From assembly GCA_024305405.1 (NCBI GenBank), contig JAKNDB010000088.1:1568001-1632000 (forward strand): DNA of 64,000 nt, written 5' to 3'. Below are positions 12,156 through 26,500 of the stretch, in pieces (positions within the stretch are counted from its first letter, which is position 1; every line of letters starts with the position of its first letter). The notes under the pieces were generated by a model. That model searched no databases. It saw only the letters and a list, made by a program, of their open reading frames with translations, and was not told the origin of the DNA. Both the position numbers and the translations under genes were made by a program. The stretch comes from Dirofilaria immitis (taxonomy: Eukaryota > Nematoda > Chromadorea > Rhabditida > Onchocercidae).

Positions 12156-14527
12156 ATTCATCTGAATTATATTCCTGAAAACTTGCATTATTTTATTATG
12201 TAACCTATCTTAACTTCCTGAGATTTTATTGGACTCTGTTGAACTTTCTGGGATTTTTATTTTGTTTCACACTTGTTAGAAGATTCTAGGACTGATACGC
12301 AATTAGTTAAAAGTTGAAGCAGAAAAATTTCTGAGACTCTATTTTATTATTCATTCTTGCTCCTTTGAAATTCCTTAGCGAATGTTTTGATATATTCTGT
12401 TTTTCATTTTTCTTTTGCTTGTTTTTTTTTCTGTGTTGGAATATTTTGACGTGATAAATTAACAAATCATGTAAATAAATTATTTGTATATTAAAATCTT
12501 ACCTCATTAAAAATACGAATTCACAATAATGAAATAGAAGGAGATTTGTCATTTATCATTATTCATTTATATCTTATTTCTATATTGATGTAATTTATCG
12601 TTTTCATGAATCCTCGATATTTTTGAACTTAGCATATCATTCTTTTGCGTCCTTTGATCTTTGATCTTTTATATCTCTATGGATACCTTTATGTGGTATC
12701 AGTAGTGATTTAAAATAAATATATTAAAGAAATAATTTGATTTCCTTATATTCCTCATAAATCAATTTTAATAATCTTGCTTTTTATCTATACTTATTCT
12801 CTAATGCAAGTGCATATATGTGACGCCACTATTTTAAATATCAATAACTGGAATACTGTAGTCATAATTAATTGAATTTAACATTATTTTCAATGAAGCA
12901 TTAAGTAATATTTCATTCCATCGTGATTTTTCGTCATTATCAATTATCACAGCATTAATCGAGTTGTAAATCATCAAGGATAATATACTGATTAAATTTC
13001 TAATCGCTTTATTTTTGTATTTTGCAATTATCTATTATGTCTTTAGCGGATGATCTGAAAATATATCATTCTACTATTCTTTATTTTTCCCCTATTTTTT
13101 TTTGCTCTTTCAAATTATAAATATTACTAACTTTATCGAAACACTAACACTTTCTATAATCCCGGTATATTTTCTTTTATTTATCAAGACAATATGATTG
13201 AACTGAAACATTGTATCGATTTATTTTCATTCTTCTGTTTCTTAATTATGCATATTTTTTAAAATATCCTTTAGTTGACTTATAAATTTTTATTTTCTCA
13301 ATTATTTCAATCATCCGAATAAAATGATTGAATCAATAATTATTGGTATTATTCAAGAATGATTTATAAATAATTCAAAAGTTCTGAAAGATTGATACAG
13401 CGCACATAGGCAACTTCATAAATGCTTATTCCTAGAAATATGTTAATTATGCGTATTGTAATAACATCATGCTATCGATAGGAAAGATAAAGTTTCAAAA
13501 TCTCTCATACCAAAACTTTCAAAATACATCTCGCTGATCATTAATACTTTCTTTTTTGAGTGGAAAAATTTGAATAGATATGTATGATGGAAGTGTTAAT
13601 ATCAATCTTGAATAATTCAACCATAATATGTTTATCAGCTGCATAGATTGTTTGTAAATGTTAAAATTTTTAAATTTTTCTAATTAAATTTGCAATATTT
13701 TCAATTTAATTCTGTATCAGATTTGATTTAACTTAATTTAATTCAATTCATATTAAAAATTTATCGCAATATATTTCAATTTAATCAATCAAACATTGAT
13801 ATACGGTAGATTGGAAAGAAAAAAATATATACGATTATTTATTTCGTAATTTTTGATTCGGTATGTGTTTGTACACTGCGCGAGAAACTTCGTAAACTTT
13901 TTTTCTTTTTAATTGGAATATTTATTTCCTTTCTAAAAATTCATTATTTACCGTACTTTTTAAAATATTTTTAATTATTGAAATTTCGAGATATAAAACG
14001 CTTAGTTAATTTAAAAGAGTAATTGAATCAAAATTGCTTAATTATATGATAATTTCTTCTAAATAATTATTTCGTTATAATTTAGCCCAAAATATATATT
14101 ATTGACAAGAGAAAATTTATTATTTTTTTCAAACGAAAAATTATTCCCATTCTCGAATTATTCTTAAAAGATAATCTCACAAGAAAAACAAATAAATGCT
14201 CTTTCAAGAAAAAAAGAAATTATTGCTATAAATCATTTAGAAAACAAAAACATTTATTAAGATATACAAATAATCATAATAAAATTTTATGCCATTCAAT
14301 GATATATTATTATTATTCCGATATTATATATATATATTATAAAATTTTCTTATTTTAATTATCTCCTTTTTGAATTCCTTTTTCTTCTGATAATTTAACA
14401 TTGTGAGGAATTTTTTTAAAAAAAAGACCACAAATTATTTTCAAGCAAATTCAATTTAAATTCGAAATAAAAAAATCTTTTTTCTAAATCTAAGATAAGA
14501 TATGAAAAGAAAAAGCTTATTTTCATT
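12156..14527. other. Intergenic region between convergent uba-2 and phosphatase genes
   Basis: AT-rich sequence with no coding signal. It contains the 3' ends of two tail-to-tail genes; AATAAA-like strings (for example ATGTAAATAAAT near 12470) could serve polyadenylation of uba-2. Nothing else is supported. Confidence 0.6.
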
Positions 14528-14719
14528 TTTACCTATTTTGACTTTTCATTTTTTCAGCATCATAAACTTCAATTGGATCATATGTTGTGATTTCTTTTTC
14601 ACCTGACAAAACTTCTTTTGAAATATAACCAGTTTCAGCTGACATATGTGTGTACGAATCAACAAATGTTTGTTGACCTTAAAATTTCGTAAAACAAAAA
14701 GAAAATTAATCGCAGTAGC

Positions 14720-14760
<41 letters not shown>

Positions 14761-15345
14761 TGAAAATTCTTTCTTATTAAATATGAATGATAAATTTAAA
14801 TACATATATAATAATCAATTCAAATGAAATGATACAATTATAATCAGATATTATTTTGTAAGACTTAAAATCGAAAAGCAATAATTGATTAATTATTAAT
14901 TAATTTATTATTATAAAATTACTAAGCAAATCGAAAAAAACGAAGGAATTTAAAAATTTAAAAGATATTGATTCTAAAATAACTACCACGTGCATCTGGT
15001 GTTACTGGATGAAGAATTAAAAAGCCAGCTTTCATATTTTTATCAATTATCATTATAGCTCCTTTATTATTCTAAAAGAAAATTTTCTCAATTTTTATAT
15101 AAATTTAAGTAATAATTTTTAGGATAAAATGAAAATGACAATAAATTATGTAATTAAATAATTTCAAAAAATTTTTTAAAAATAGAAAATTTCAATTAAA
15201 AGTAAAATTTTAGAATGTTAAAATATTATTTTAATTAAAATAAAACTTTCTCAACCTTTTCAAAATCATATCGTGGTGCACTAAAAATTGTTACCATTTT
15301 ACGCTTACAAAAAAGCCAAATCCGTTAACCATCATCTATAATGAA

Positions 15346-15387
<42 letters not shown>

Positions 15388-18300
15388 AAACGAAAATTTT
15401 CCGATATATTTTGTCAAATTAGAAAAGTTATTATATGAAAAAGTTGAAAAATTTACAACACAATTTTAATTTCAATTTTCCTTTATTTAATTCAATTTCT
15501 TTTAATTTTTGTTTTTTACTTAATATTCGATAATTTTTCAGCAAAAATAATTGAAAATCATTCTTATAAAATTAGCAAAAAAAAAGTTTTCCACCTATCA
15601 TTTATTTCAATTATACTTCTTGAAGGAATTAAACTTCAAAATTTTTTCACTTAAAAATTTATTCTCGAATAATTATGATAAGTTTAATAATAAAATTATT
15701 GCATACAAATTATCCATTTCATAATACACATATTAAAATATTTTATCGAAATGTACTAATAAATAAATTCAAAGTTTGCTAATTTAATACTTGATAAATC
15801 ATATTCATTAATTCATGTATCATAATAGAGTAGAGTATATTTTACTAATGAAAAAATTATGAATTCAATGATCATTTTTAAAATATTATTTATACATGAA
15901 GTGTTATCGTAATTTAAAATATTACCATATATATCGTTGAAATATTAGAATTCAAATTAAATTATTTATGAATGATATCGATAATATTAATATAAAATAA
16001 ATAATACCATAAAATGTTATCATATATTATTAACCTGATGAGCACGAACAATTATATCTAAATTTAATTTTTCACATGTTTTCAATACCGTATCTTCACC
16101 AAAGCATACACTAACACCACGAATAATATTTTTGACAAAACCAGTTAGATTAATAACTGGATCAGACCATAGTAGATCACATACTAACGGTGATTCTTCC
16201 ATTGTTTTAATCGGTCGTACTATCTAAACAAATTCGTCAAATTTCATTTCAATACTCGAGAATAAAATTTGGTTATTATAAATTACCAATATTTTATAAA
16301 ATAAATTTCACCATATTTTTTTGCATACAAGTGAAAAACATAATTCATTGATAAAAATGATTAAAATGTTTATCACTAAAATGTTGATAGTGATAATACT
16401 TGTGCTATAGATGATAAATGAATAGTAAACGAAAAATCATGATAATTTATTGCTAAAATGAAACACAAAAGATCATAGATTACTAGTTTGCTAATCATAA
16501 ATTTTTGATAAATGATAACAGTGCTTATTATCATTTATCAGAAATGATAATGATAAATAATGCTTGCATTATATACATATATAATAGACAAGTAATAAAT
16601 AAAAAATCATAGTAATCTATTACATCGATATAAAAAAATAAAAATCGTAGTTTACTAATTTGTTTTTATAAATTTTTTTGCATAATTATGTATTTATCAA
16701 ATGGATTAGATTTGTCAAATAAAAAAAAATATTCTAACACTTTTCTAATTTATATTAAAAATAAATTTCCATTGAATTAAATTGATCATTTAAAATTAAT
16801 TGATTGCTTATTTTAAATGAGTAGCTAATCAATTAATTAATTAATCAAAAAAAAACGAGTAACCATTACTTATTGTTTCATTTGAATAAAAAAAATTATC
16901 AAACAATCAATTGGGACAATTTTTTTCCTTGATAAATGATATTAAATATATATTGATTGAAAATTTTACAAACCTTTCTTATATCATCCAATGAATTTAA
17001 ATGTGGACTTAAACCACCATGCATGCATAAAATTCGCTTATGAATTAATGCTGCAATTGGTAGTAAATCGAAGATATCATTAAATAAATACCATAATTTA
17101 TTACCCAATTCTTCATCATAACGATCAATTAATTCTTGATAAAACCCATAATGTCGATTAATAAATGATGATTCATGATTACCACGTAATAAATAAAACT
17201 AAAAATTTTTAATTGAAAATTTAAAATTCATCAATGAATGAATAAATAATCATATAGTAAATAAAATGAAATTTTAATCAGATTTTCGTCATCCAAAAAA
17301 AAAATTACAAAATTGTTTAAATTTCAAAAAAATTGCCGATTAATTTTAATGTATAAAATTAAATTAAATTAAAAAAATTTAATTCTGATTTGGTGCATAA
17401 TTATATATTCATATACATATACATATACGCATTTATTTATTAATTTATAATATCATTTTTCTAATTATTTTTCAATTTCATTTTCATTGATTTATTATTT
17501 ATAATGCCATTTGTTTTAATGCTGCTGAAATAAATAAAAAGAGTTTTAAAAATTTAATGTAAATTTTTATTTTATATAATAAATAAAAGAATATTATAAA
17601 TAATTATAATGAGAATGAAAAAAAGAATAAAATGAAAAAAATGATGTTATTTAATTGATTTTTCTAACATAATTTTAATCATATATAAAATAGATAAATA
17701 TAAAATCGAAATTAATTTGAAAAAATAAAAATTTATGAAAGAATAAAATATCATAATTTTTATTTTGCATGAGGAAAGCTTTAAAAAATGTATAAAAATG
17801 TGAAAAAAAATGAAATTGTTATTTTAGTCTATCCTAACACAATTTTAATTTATAAAATTGAAATTAAATTTATTAAATTAAATTAGAAATCAAATTTCAA
17901 GAATATTATCGAATAGAAATTAAATTAAATGAGAAATATTATCAATGAATAAATAAATGGAAAAGAACCATTTTTGGAAAAATTAGTTTACATGCGAATA
18001 AGCAGCAAACACATTCTAATGAATTAGAACCGCGATCAACGTAATCACCGAGAAATAAAAACGATGCATTGTGATACCATTCCGAGTCTTATCACCGGTT
18101 ATCATAAATATTCGTTGTAAGTCATCGTACTGTATTTATCAATAATATTTAATCATTTAATATAATTATTTTTCTTATATAACAATAATTATTTTATTTC
18201 ATTGCTTTATCAAATTTTTAGTACTTAGATAATTACTTAGTAATAAATTATTATACTAAAATTATTTAGCAATATTTAGTCATAATTAATTATTATTTTT

Positions 18301-19707
18301 GCAGACTTTTCATAGAAATCAATAATAATGCGGTAATGATAATTTTCATTCTATTATTCCATCCAATTCGATTTCGAATATAATTAACGTAAATGATTAC
18401 TTTAAATATGTAATTCAATAAATTCTAATTTTTCATAATAAAAATTAAATAAAACGAAATATCTGAGTATAGAATCAAAAACAGTAGTACTAAAAATAAC
18501 ATCAATTACTAATTAATCTAATCTATTAGAAAAATTACTTAATTATAACTAAATTAATTAATGATAAGTATAAATGATTGTTTTTAATTCATTAACAGTA
18601 TTGATTAATTTAATCACCAAAAAAAGGGCGCAAATTTAATTGATATAAAATGCATTACCTGACCATGAATATCACCAACAATGATACATGGTAATGGTAT
18701 TTCAAGTAAAGATGGTTCATTCTGAATTATTGGCTTAATATCACTTAAAATTTCAATAAGTTCATTAGCATCATATTCGATTTCTAAAGAAAAAAATACT
18801 ATGTTTAAATAGAATTTATCAATTTCTGATATTATTAAAAATTTGAATAAGTTTTAATTAAAACATATTTTTATAAAATTTAACTTGTTTCTCTGTAAAA
18901 TATTCGATCTTTTTCTATTATTCAATATTTAATTGATTAAAATATATTTCATCTATTCTTTAAAATTTTTTTATGAAATAAATTAAATGATTGTACTTAT
19001 AAATACTTTTTTCTATTTTAAATGAAAGCAATAAAAATTTGCGAAATTATTCAAAATATACAAATCAGAGAGTAAATTTGAAATTAATCCCAATTTAACC
19101 ATAGCAATAGAATTTATAAAATTATTCAAAATATGCAAAATTAGATTCGTAAAATTGAATACTTATAAATAATTCATTAACAAAATTTTAATTAGGAGCC
19201 GATTAAGTTTATTTTTTTGTTAAATAAATAAACTTTTCTCATTCTCATTTTTGATTTTTCCTTATTATTATTATTATTACTTTTTTCTTTGTTTCGCATG
19301 ATACTAACCAATTTCACCCATAAGAAGTGTATGTTTATTGAAGAAATTTTCGTGTAATTTTCGTCGAGAAATAGCATTTCCATTTTTTTAATTCAGTTTT
19401 TTCATCATTTTTATTTTCGATTCGTTACGTTTTATTTCTTCTGATTTTTCCACCAATATTTGCATTTTCTTTCTTTTTGATTCGTCCATTTCTTGTGTCT
19501 CATCCACATTAACTTTATTAACATCTCGAATCAGCTCATCTTTGATAATATCATTTTTTGCTAATTTTTTATCAAATGTTTTAGTTCCTGATGTTTTTGC
19601 CACTCCAGAACGATTCTCTGCTACTGTAGCAATGGTCGGATCAGTTTTAACTTTTGCTAATTTTTTGATTTAGATTCATTTTCAATAGAATCTTTTGAAG
19701 TTTTCAT
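14528..19707 (-). CDS. PP1-like Ser/Thr protein phosphatase, divergent
   Basis: Eight exons on the minus strand: 19707-19309, 18783-18659, 18129-17969, 17198-16974, 16223-16035, 15335-15256, 15071-14987, 14677-14528 (TAA). The PPP-family metal and catalytic motifs are all present in order: [41 protein letters not shown], a conserved RGVS arginine and RAHQ. It matches PP1 better than PP2A or PP2B ([17 protein letters not shown]). Unusual points are a Lys/Glu-rich N-terminal extension of over 100 residues, a beta12-beta13 loop reading SAPRYDFEK where PP1 has SAPNYCGEF, and a tail with an E/K-rich end. Frame breaks of one missing base occur in runs near 19661, 18090 and 15310; an in-frame TAA near 19390 may reflect more missing A's between the extension and the catalytic core. 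It may be one of the nematode-expanded, often germline, PP1 relatives; substrate unknown. Confidence 0.88.
14719..14757. repeat. (AAT)n microsatellite
   Basis: About 13 tandem AAT units in the last intron of the phosphatase gene. A simple repeat with no other features. Confidence 0.95.
15344..15384. repeat. (AAT)n microsatellite
   Basis: A second run of about 13 AAT units, in the intron just upstream (on the minus strand) of the exon at 15335. It lies about 600 bases from the other AAT run in the same gene. Confidence 0.95.
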
Positions 19708-22700
19708 AATAATGAATTATTTTTATTTCTTTCGTATATAATCAGTTCAATGATAATCCTGCTACAATAATATAAATATCTGAATACAGTGTTTTTTTTG
19801 GACAATATATCTATTACTGATTTTAAGATTTTCAAGATTTATTAATTCATATTATCATTAAAGTTTTCACTAATTAAAATGTTAAACTTTTAAAAGGCGA
19901 TTTAGCCATTTTAATCAGTTGCCAAAAGAATTAATTGAACAATTAATCTCTAATTTGAGAAAGTTGTAATTTTTGATAAAAATTTATATGACAATAGTTG
20001 AGAATAAAATATAACTTATCGTTTAGAAAATGAAATTTAAATATTTTTTTTGAATGATTATCTCAGATAAAGTAAAAGAAATTTTCATTTGCTTCGACAA
20101 TTACGAATAAATAAATGGATCAAATAAATTGATTTTTAGTTTATAAACAATCCTATTTTGATAGTACTATTGCTAATGAAGATCGCTCATTTCGATCATA
20201 TTTTTTTAGACAGTTTCATTCTACCGTAGACGAATTTTATATTATCATAAAAATCATTTTTAGTTGAATGATCGCATCGATTCCGTAAATGTCCTCATAC
20301 TGACTGTATCTATCATAAATGATCGTACTTGAGTTCTATCTACTGTAGATGGTCTTATTCTGATTGTAGTCTACAGTAAATCAGCTAATACTAGTATCAA
20401 AAAATCATTTTCAATCAAATGATTTCAATGACTTCAACTACATAATACGGAATTATAATCCTCATTCTAATCATATTTACCGTAAATATCCTCATTCCTG
20501 ACCGTATCTATACAGATGATGGTATTCTAACTCTCTTTATCGCTAGATAATCTCTTTCTAATCATAATCTAATATAGATAAATTGATGCTATTATCACTT
20601 TCTATTGAATAATTTTACCGATCGCACTCACACGATACAAAAATAAGCTATCCGATATATTTCACTAATCAACCGCTTTACGTAATATAAAAAATTATGA
20701 AATGTTTTGCCAAATATTTTTCATTATTTTTAAAATTTTATTTTCACCTTGCATAATTATAAAATTTATTTATCAATTTTAAATATTTAAAACAAATTTT
20801 CATTTTTCGAATTATTTATTTAAAATTTGCTTCCATCTATTATTAGCATATAATGGATAGTAATTTTGTGATAAGAAAATAAAAATTCCATTTTTATTTT
20901 TATCTATCAATCATTTACTGCCATTATGAAAAGTTATTGAAAAAATTTTTTTTTAATCAAATATTGCTTATTATTTTAGAATTTAATTTTTTATTTTATA
21001 TAATATTAATAAGCTGAAAGTTATTCAATGATTTATCACAATACTCATTAAAGTACAAATAAAATATTATAGATTTAAATGCTATCAGTTATTGATTATG
21101 AACGCTAACGTAGTAGGAAACAATATTTTTATTTTTATTTTTTCAAATGAAATAATTCATGCATAGTACTTTTTCTTATTAATCTTTTTTCTATCAATAA
21201 AATGTTACTGATATAATGGCTTCCTAACTTATCATTTTAGCAATACAAATGTGTATGATAAAATTTTTCGATAAATTTAAATTTAAATTCTACTTATAAT
21301 TTAATGCTAAATTAAGTATAATAAGAGAAATAATTTATTAAAATAATCTTAATAGATTTAATTTAATCTTAATTACTATGCTATTAATTGCTCTTTCATC
21401 TCGAAATTATAAAGGTATGTGAAACTTGAATTTAAATTTTGATATAATTCATGCTAAATTCCAATGATAAAAATGCAACAAGTAGGTTAGTTTATTAAAG
21501 TGATTTGTAATAGATGTAATTAATTAAAAATGACAAAATTATTCTATCATTTTTAAATAAACAAAAAAGTTAAAGTGTATGTTTATTTTTCTATTTAAAA
21601 ATCATAATTCATAATAATAGAAGAAATTGAAATTCTATTAATTAAGTCAATTGATAAAACTATCACATAAATTTACAATTACATTTATAACTCCAAATCG
21701 CATAATAATACTTATTATATTTATACCTAATTAATTCCTATGTCAAAATTACTCTTTTCAAAATATGTTAAACATTGAATTTAACTTTTAATATAATCCA
21801 TGCTAAATTCTCTTCTTAGCAATGTAAATAATTCAAATTAATTTTAACTCATTTTGTAATTTTTTTTTCCTATATTTCTTCTTCATTAAAAGAACAATAA
21901 AGAATTTTTGCATTGCAAATAAATGAATTTGTCTTTTTACATGTAATCATTTGAAACACCTGCGCATTCCAAAATATTTTACAAAAAAGGAGGAAAAAGC
22001 CTAAGGCTTTTCATTTCTTTTTCAAAATTCAATTATATTTAAAAAAATTTTTTCCATCTGACACTGTTATCTCATTTGCTATTCAATTTCAATTTCATTG
22101 CATCGAACTTCTGATGAAGGAAAAAAAAAAGTTTGAACTAGGAATGTGAGAAAAATAAAACGAGTAAAAATTAAATGATTTTGAAAAAAAAAAAAAAAGG
22201 AAAAATGGTTAGCAACCAATTATTCGTTATGAAATAAATATTTAGCATGAAATCGGCAAAGACAGGTGAGATGGGAAAAAAAAGTAAAGTTGAAATGTTG
22301 GATAAGTTATGAAGTTGGTTCAATTCTCTTTTTCTTATTTTTGAAAAGTGCAAATATATCTAAGCTATAAAATATTATTAGACGGAAAACGATTTAAATT
22401 AGTTTTCTTGAAAATTTCATTTTTATATTTAGGTAATAGCAAAATTTCTTATAATCAAAAAGCAAAAAAAAAAAATTACTTTTATGATATATGACAGGTT
22501 TTGTTCTCAATGATTATTTGTATCATTTATTACAGTAACTGGAATAAATTTAAAAGATTTTTTTCGTTTCACTTTCAATGTATATATTTATTCAAATATT
22601 TTTCCAAATTATATTTTATTTTCATTTTTATGCAAATATTACAACTTGAAACATTTAATATTAAACTGTATTATTTAAAAAATATTTCTATATGATTTAA

Positions 22701-23509
22701 GTAAAAAAATTTTTAGAAATGTAAAAAAATTAAAAAATTTCGTATTTCAATAAATAAAAAATATTTTTACTCAAAAACAGAAATATTTTCATGATATATT
22801 AAATTATCGATGCATATAATAATTATCATTTATTCTAATTGAAATAAATTTATCAAATTTACTTATTTTTAGTTTTTGTTACATATTTTATTTTCAATTT
22901 ATTCCTGTATGTATTATATTTTTGCACTTCATTACAAATGTTTTCCATATAAAAATTAAATTTTTGTTTGATATAAATTTTTAAAAAAATTTAAAAAGAT
23001 AGAGATTACAGCAGGTACTTTGATAAATTGAATTCTCGAATAAAAGTCGAACATTAATTACATTGGCTAAACGTAATTTCTTAAAAAAATAAGAAAAAGG
23101 CTAAAATTTATTATCATTATTTCGTTTCATTTAATCATTTACTATCATTTATTATCATTATTTCGTTTCATTTAATCATTTACTTTTTCATACAAATGTT
23201 TCTTCATAAATTTTAAATATTAGTTCAGCAAAGTTTGGAGTGAAAAAACAAATTATTTCGGATTATAAATATGGAATAAATATTCTATTTTATAAAATAT
23301 TTTTGCTTTGTTACTGATAAATTGCAAAAATTACAATTTTAATTTTATTATTAGATAAAATTTTAATTTATTCAAAAAAACAAGTAAAGAAAGATTATTT
23401 CGAATTATCACAATAATTAATTATTCTATTTTATGAAGTGCTTTTCGATGAGTGATAAAAATAATAATTTAGATTTCAATATTAAGTAAAATTTTAATTT
23501 ATTCAAGAA
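19708..23509. other. Intergenic region between divergent phosphatase and TRPV genes
   Basis: A 3.8-kb AT-rich gap between two genes transcribed away from each other, so it should hold both promoters. Short patches around 20250-20600 repeat loosely related strings (ctgactgtatctat, tctaccgtagac, tactgtagatgg), perhaps a decayed minor repeat. A near-perfect 42-base tandem duplication lies at about 23107-23190. No coding signal. Confidence 0.55.
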
Positions 23510-26500
23510 ATGGGTAATCGTGAATCATCGACAAAAGAAGATGATGGTAAACCGAAGGAAAAAGATCAACCACGTTTGTATCAATATGTTGATATACATG
23601 GTGGTGGTGATTTGATACCTTTTATGTGGCAAGCTAAAAATAGCGGTGATTTTTCACAAATTAATGAATTGATCAATTCGAAGGTTTTTATTTAAATTTA
23701 TCTTTCTTATTATCTGCGATAAAATTAAACTTTAATTTAAAATCCATTTTAGTTTTTTTTCTCTTATAGCAAAATTTTATGACGGTATAAGTAATATAAA
23801 TGCAAAAGTTAAAAAGATTAATAAATTTATCATTTTAAACAGCACTAATAATAAAATCTGACAAAATTATTTTTTGAATCAAAGAACTGGAGTAAGAAGG
23901 AAGAAAATTTAAATATCAGTGATAAGAGCATTATCAACATTGGAAAATATTTCGTCTATAATAAATTTATGATAACAAAATATTTCAATACTAATAGATT
24001 TTCTCATTGATATCTTCTTTTTCCATTTAAATTTAAAAGTCGTAAAATATTCAGTAAATTGTTCTATATTTAATTTAATTTTAGATTAAAAATTTTAAAT
24101 CAGTAAGGAAATAATTGTTCTATATTTAATTTAATTTTAGATTAAAAATTTTAAATCAATAAGGAAATAATTGTTCTATATTTAATTTAATTTTAGATTA
24201 AAAATTTTATGTACAATTCGGGTAAAGGTAAAATGGTGGCAGTTTCTGAGTTGGTTAAAATTCGTAATAAAGAGCGTAATGCAATGTTAAGTGCATTGAA
24301 ACGTAAGAAAGGAAAAGGTAAAAGTGGACCAAATATTTTAGACGATTTCGATCAGGAAGGTGAAAATCAAGGAGATTTAAAAAGGTTTCATTTTTATATT
24401 AAATGTACAAAATGGCATATACATGAATAGCAATTAATGAATTTATTAGTAATATTTAATAAATAATAATTACATAAATTTGTAGAATGTAAAATGTAAT
24501 TATAATATAAAAGATGTATGGATATATACATATGTCTAAAAAGTAGTATTCCGTAAATATATATATGTATGTAAAATCAAACTATATGTAAATAAATTAA
24601 ACAATAAATACATAGAAAAGAGCAGCAGGATAAAATAATAAATAGGTTTTAAATTTCACCATTATTCTTATCATGATTATTTCAAATAGTTCATTATAAA
24701 TGTTATTACTACCAATTAATGGTAACTGCTATCTTGTAGCATTAAAACTTCTCGAAGGTGGTGGACGACGCGGTGATATGGATTCTAAATATCGTGATGT
24801 AGTTTGGAAATTAGACGAACGTGGTAATATGGGTGAGAATCTTGTTGGTTTATGCTTATTACAAGGAACCGCAATACATAATCATTTGGCTCGTCACTTA
24901 ATCAAAATGTATCCAAAGCTTGTCAACGATATTTTCATCAGTGAAAACTACTACGGTATAATTGAATGGAATCATTGCTATAGGATGAAAATAACAAAAA
25001 TTATCGATAATTTTTAGACGTTTACTTTCTTATTATTCAAAGAGAGACATTATAATCTTGCCTTTTTAACAAGTCATCATTTATAATTTTTATCATTATA
25101 CAATAAAATGTTCTTATTAACACTTAAATATTCTAGAAAATAAAAGAATAAAAAAAAGTTAAATAATTCGTATAATTGGCCCAGTAAATAATCTAGATAA
25201 CAAAATATTTAATATAGAAAAGAAAAAAACGACTATTTATATGCTTTCTTATTTTATTTTCTTTTCGTTTACTATTACTTTTTTGAATATTTCGGGAGAT
25301 ATTACAGGTTTGTCACCGTTACATCAGGCAATAATGAATGAAGATCCGGAAATGGTCAATTTTTATTACGAGAAGGTGCAAATATCAATCAACGCTGTTA
25401 TGGTGCATCATTTTGTCCCGATGATCAGAAAAGTAGTCGAACTGATTCATTGGAGCATGAATATGTGGAACTTAGTTTGAAAACATCTTATTCCGGGTTT
25501 GCTAAATGTTACTAATTTTAAGAAATGCCAGATATCCTCTCCAACGATTTCATCATCATGATTTGTCGAAAAATTTATTCCTTATTTTCGGGAAGGAACT
25601 TTCTTCGTTGTTTGTATTTTGTTGATTGGAGATTGATTCTTTATGCTATTGCGATTCAACTAAATCAGCGATAGGCTTTATTGTGCTATATCTTATTACA
25701 ATACAATATGGTATCGATTAAACGCACAATAGATAGTAAATGAATTAAAGAATAGCGATAGTCGTTTAAATATTAGCGATGTTGTCGTAATTCCCTTTCT
25801 GTTATTATCGATTCCCTTCCACTCTATCATTGCTATTGCTTCTGCTTCTACAACATTGCGGTTCACTTGAACTGTACTCCTTGGTGAACCGTCGCTTATG
25901 CTGTTAGACTGTCGAATAACCAACCACTCCTGTTGCCTTCGTATCATCTGCGAAATTGAATGCTCCTCCTCCCTTGATCCTCTTTGTTCCTTTAACATTC
26001 CTCATATAGCGATTTACATCGTTTGATTTCGCTAATGTTTCTCGTCTATTTCGTCTTGTCACATATAGTTTTTGGATTTTTGCCGATATCATCATTATCA
26101 TTCTATAATTATTTATAATAATTCCAATATTAGTAGGAATCAAAAAAATATGCCAAAATATAAATGATTTACAAAGCTAAAATATTCGATACACTTTATC
26201 AATAATCGTTAAATTATCATAATTATAATAATAAAATTGCAGGAATATAGGAAATAGTAAAAAAAAAAAAATTGTTTTTTGATGCCTTATAATCTTATAA
26301 AATAACATCTAGCCGCATATTCAAATGCAAAAATTTGTATATTTAGACGAATGTATTTTGGCGAATATCCATTATCATATGCAGCTTGCATTAATCAAAC
26401 GGATTGTTTCCGATTGTTAGTGGCCAAAAGGCTGATCTCAATCAGAAGGATACGAATGGAAATACGGTCTTACATCTTGCTGTAATCCATGAACAGCCAG

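Noticed and set aside
22501..22695. 64-codon Phe/Tyr-rich frame upstream of the TRPV gene
   Set aside because: Composition is what random AT-rich DNA gives; no motif.
25696..26143. Minus-strand open frames of 100 and 79 codons inside the TRPV intron
   Set aside because: No recognisable domain, no splice context and shared repeat-like sequence elsewhere; treated as a possible transposon remnant, not a gene.
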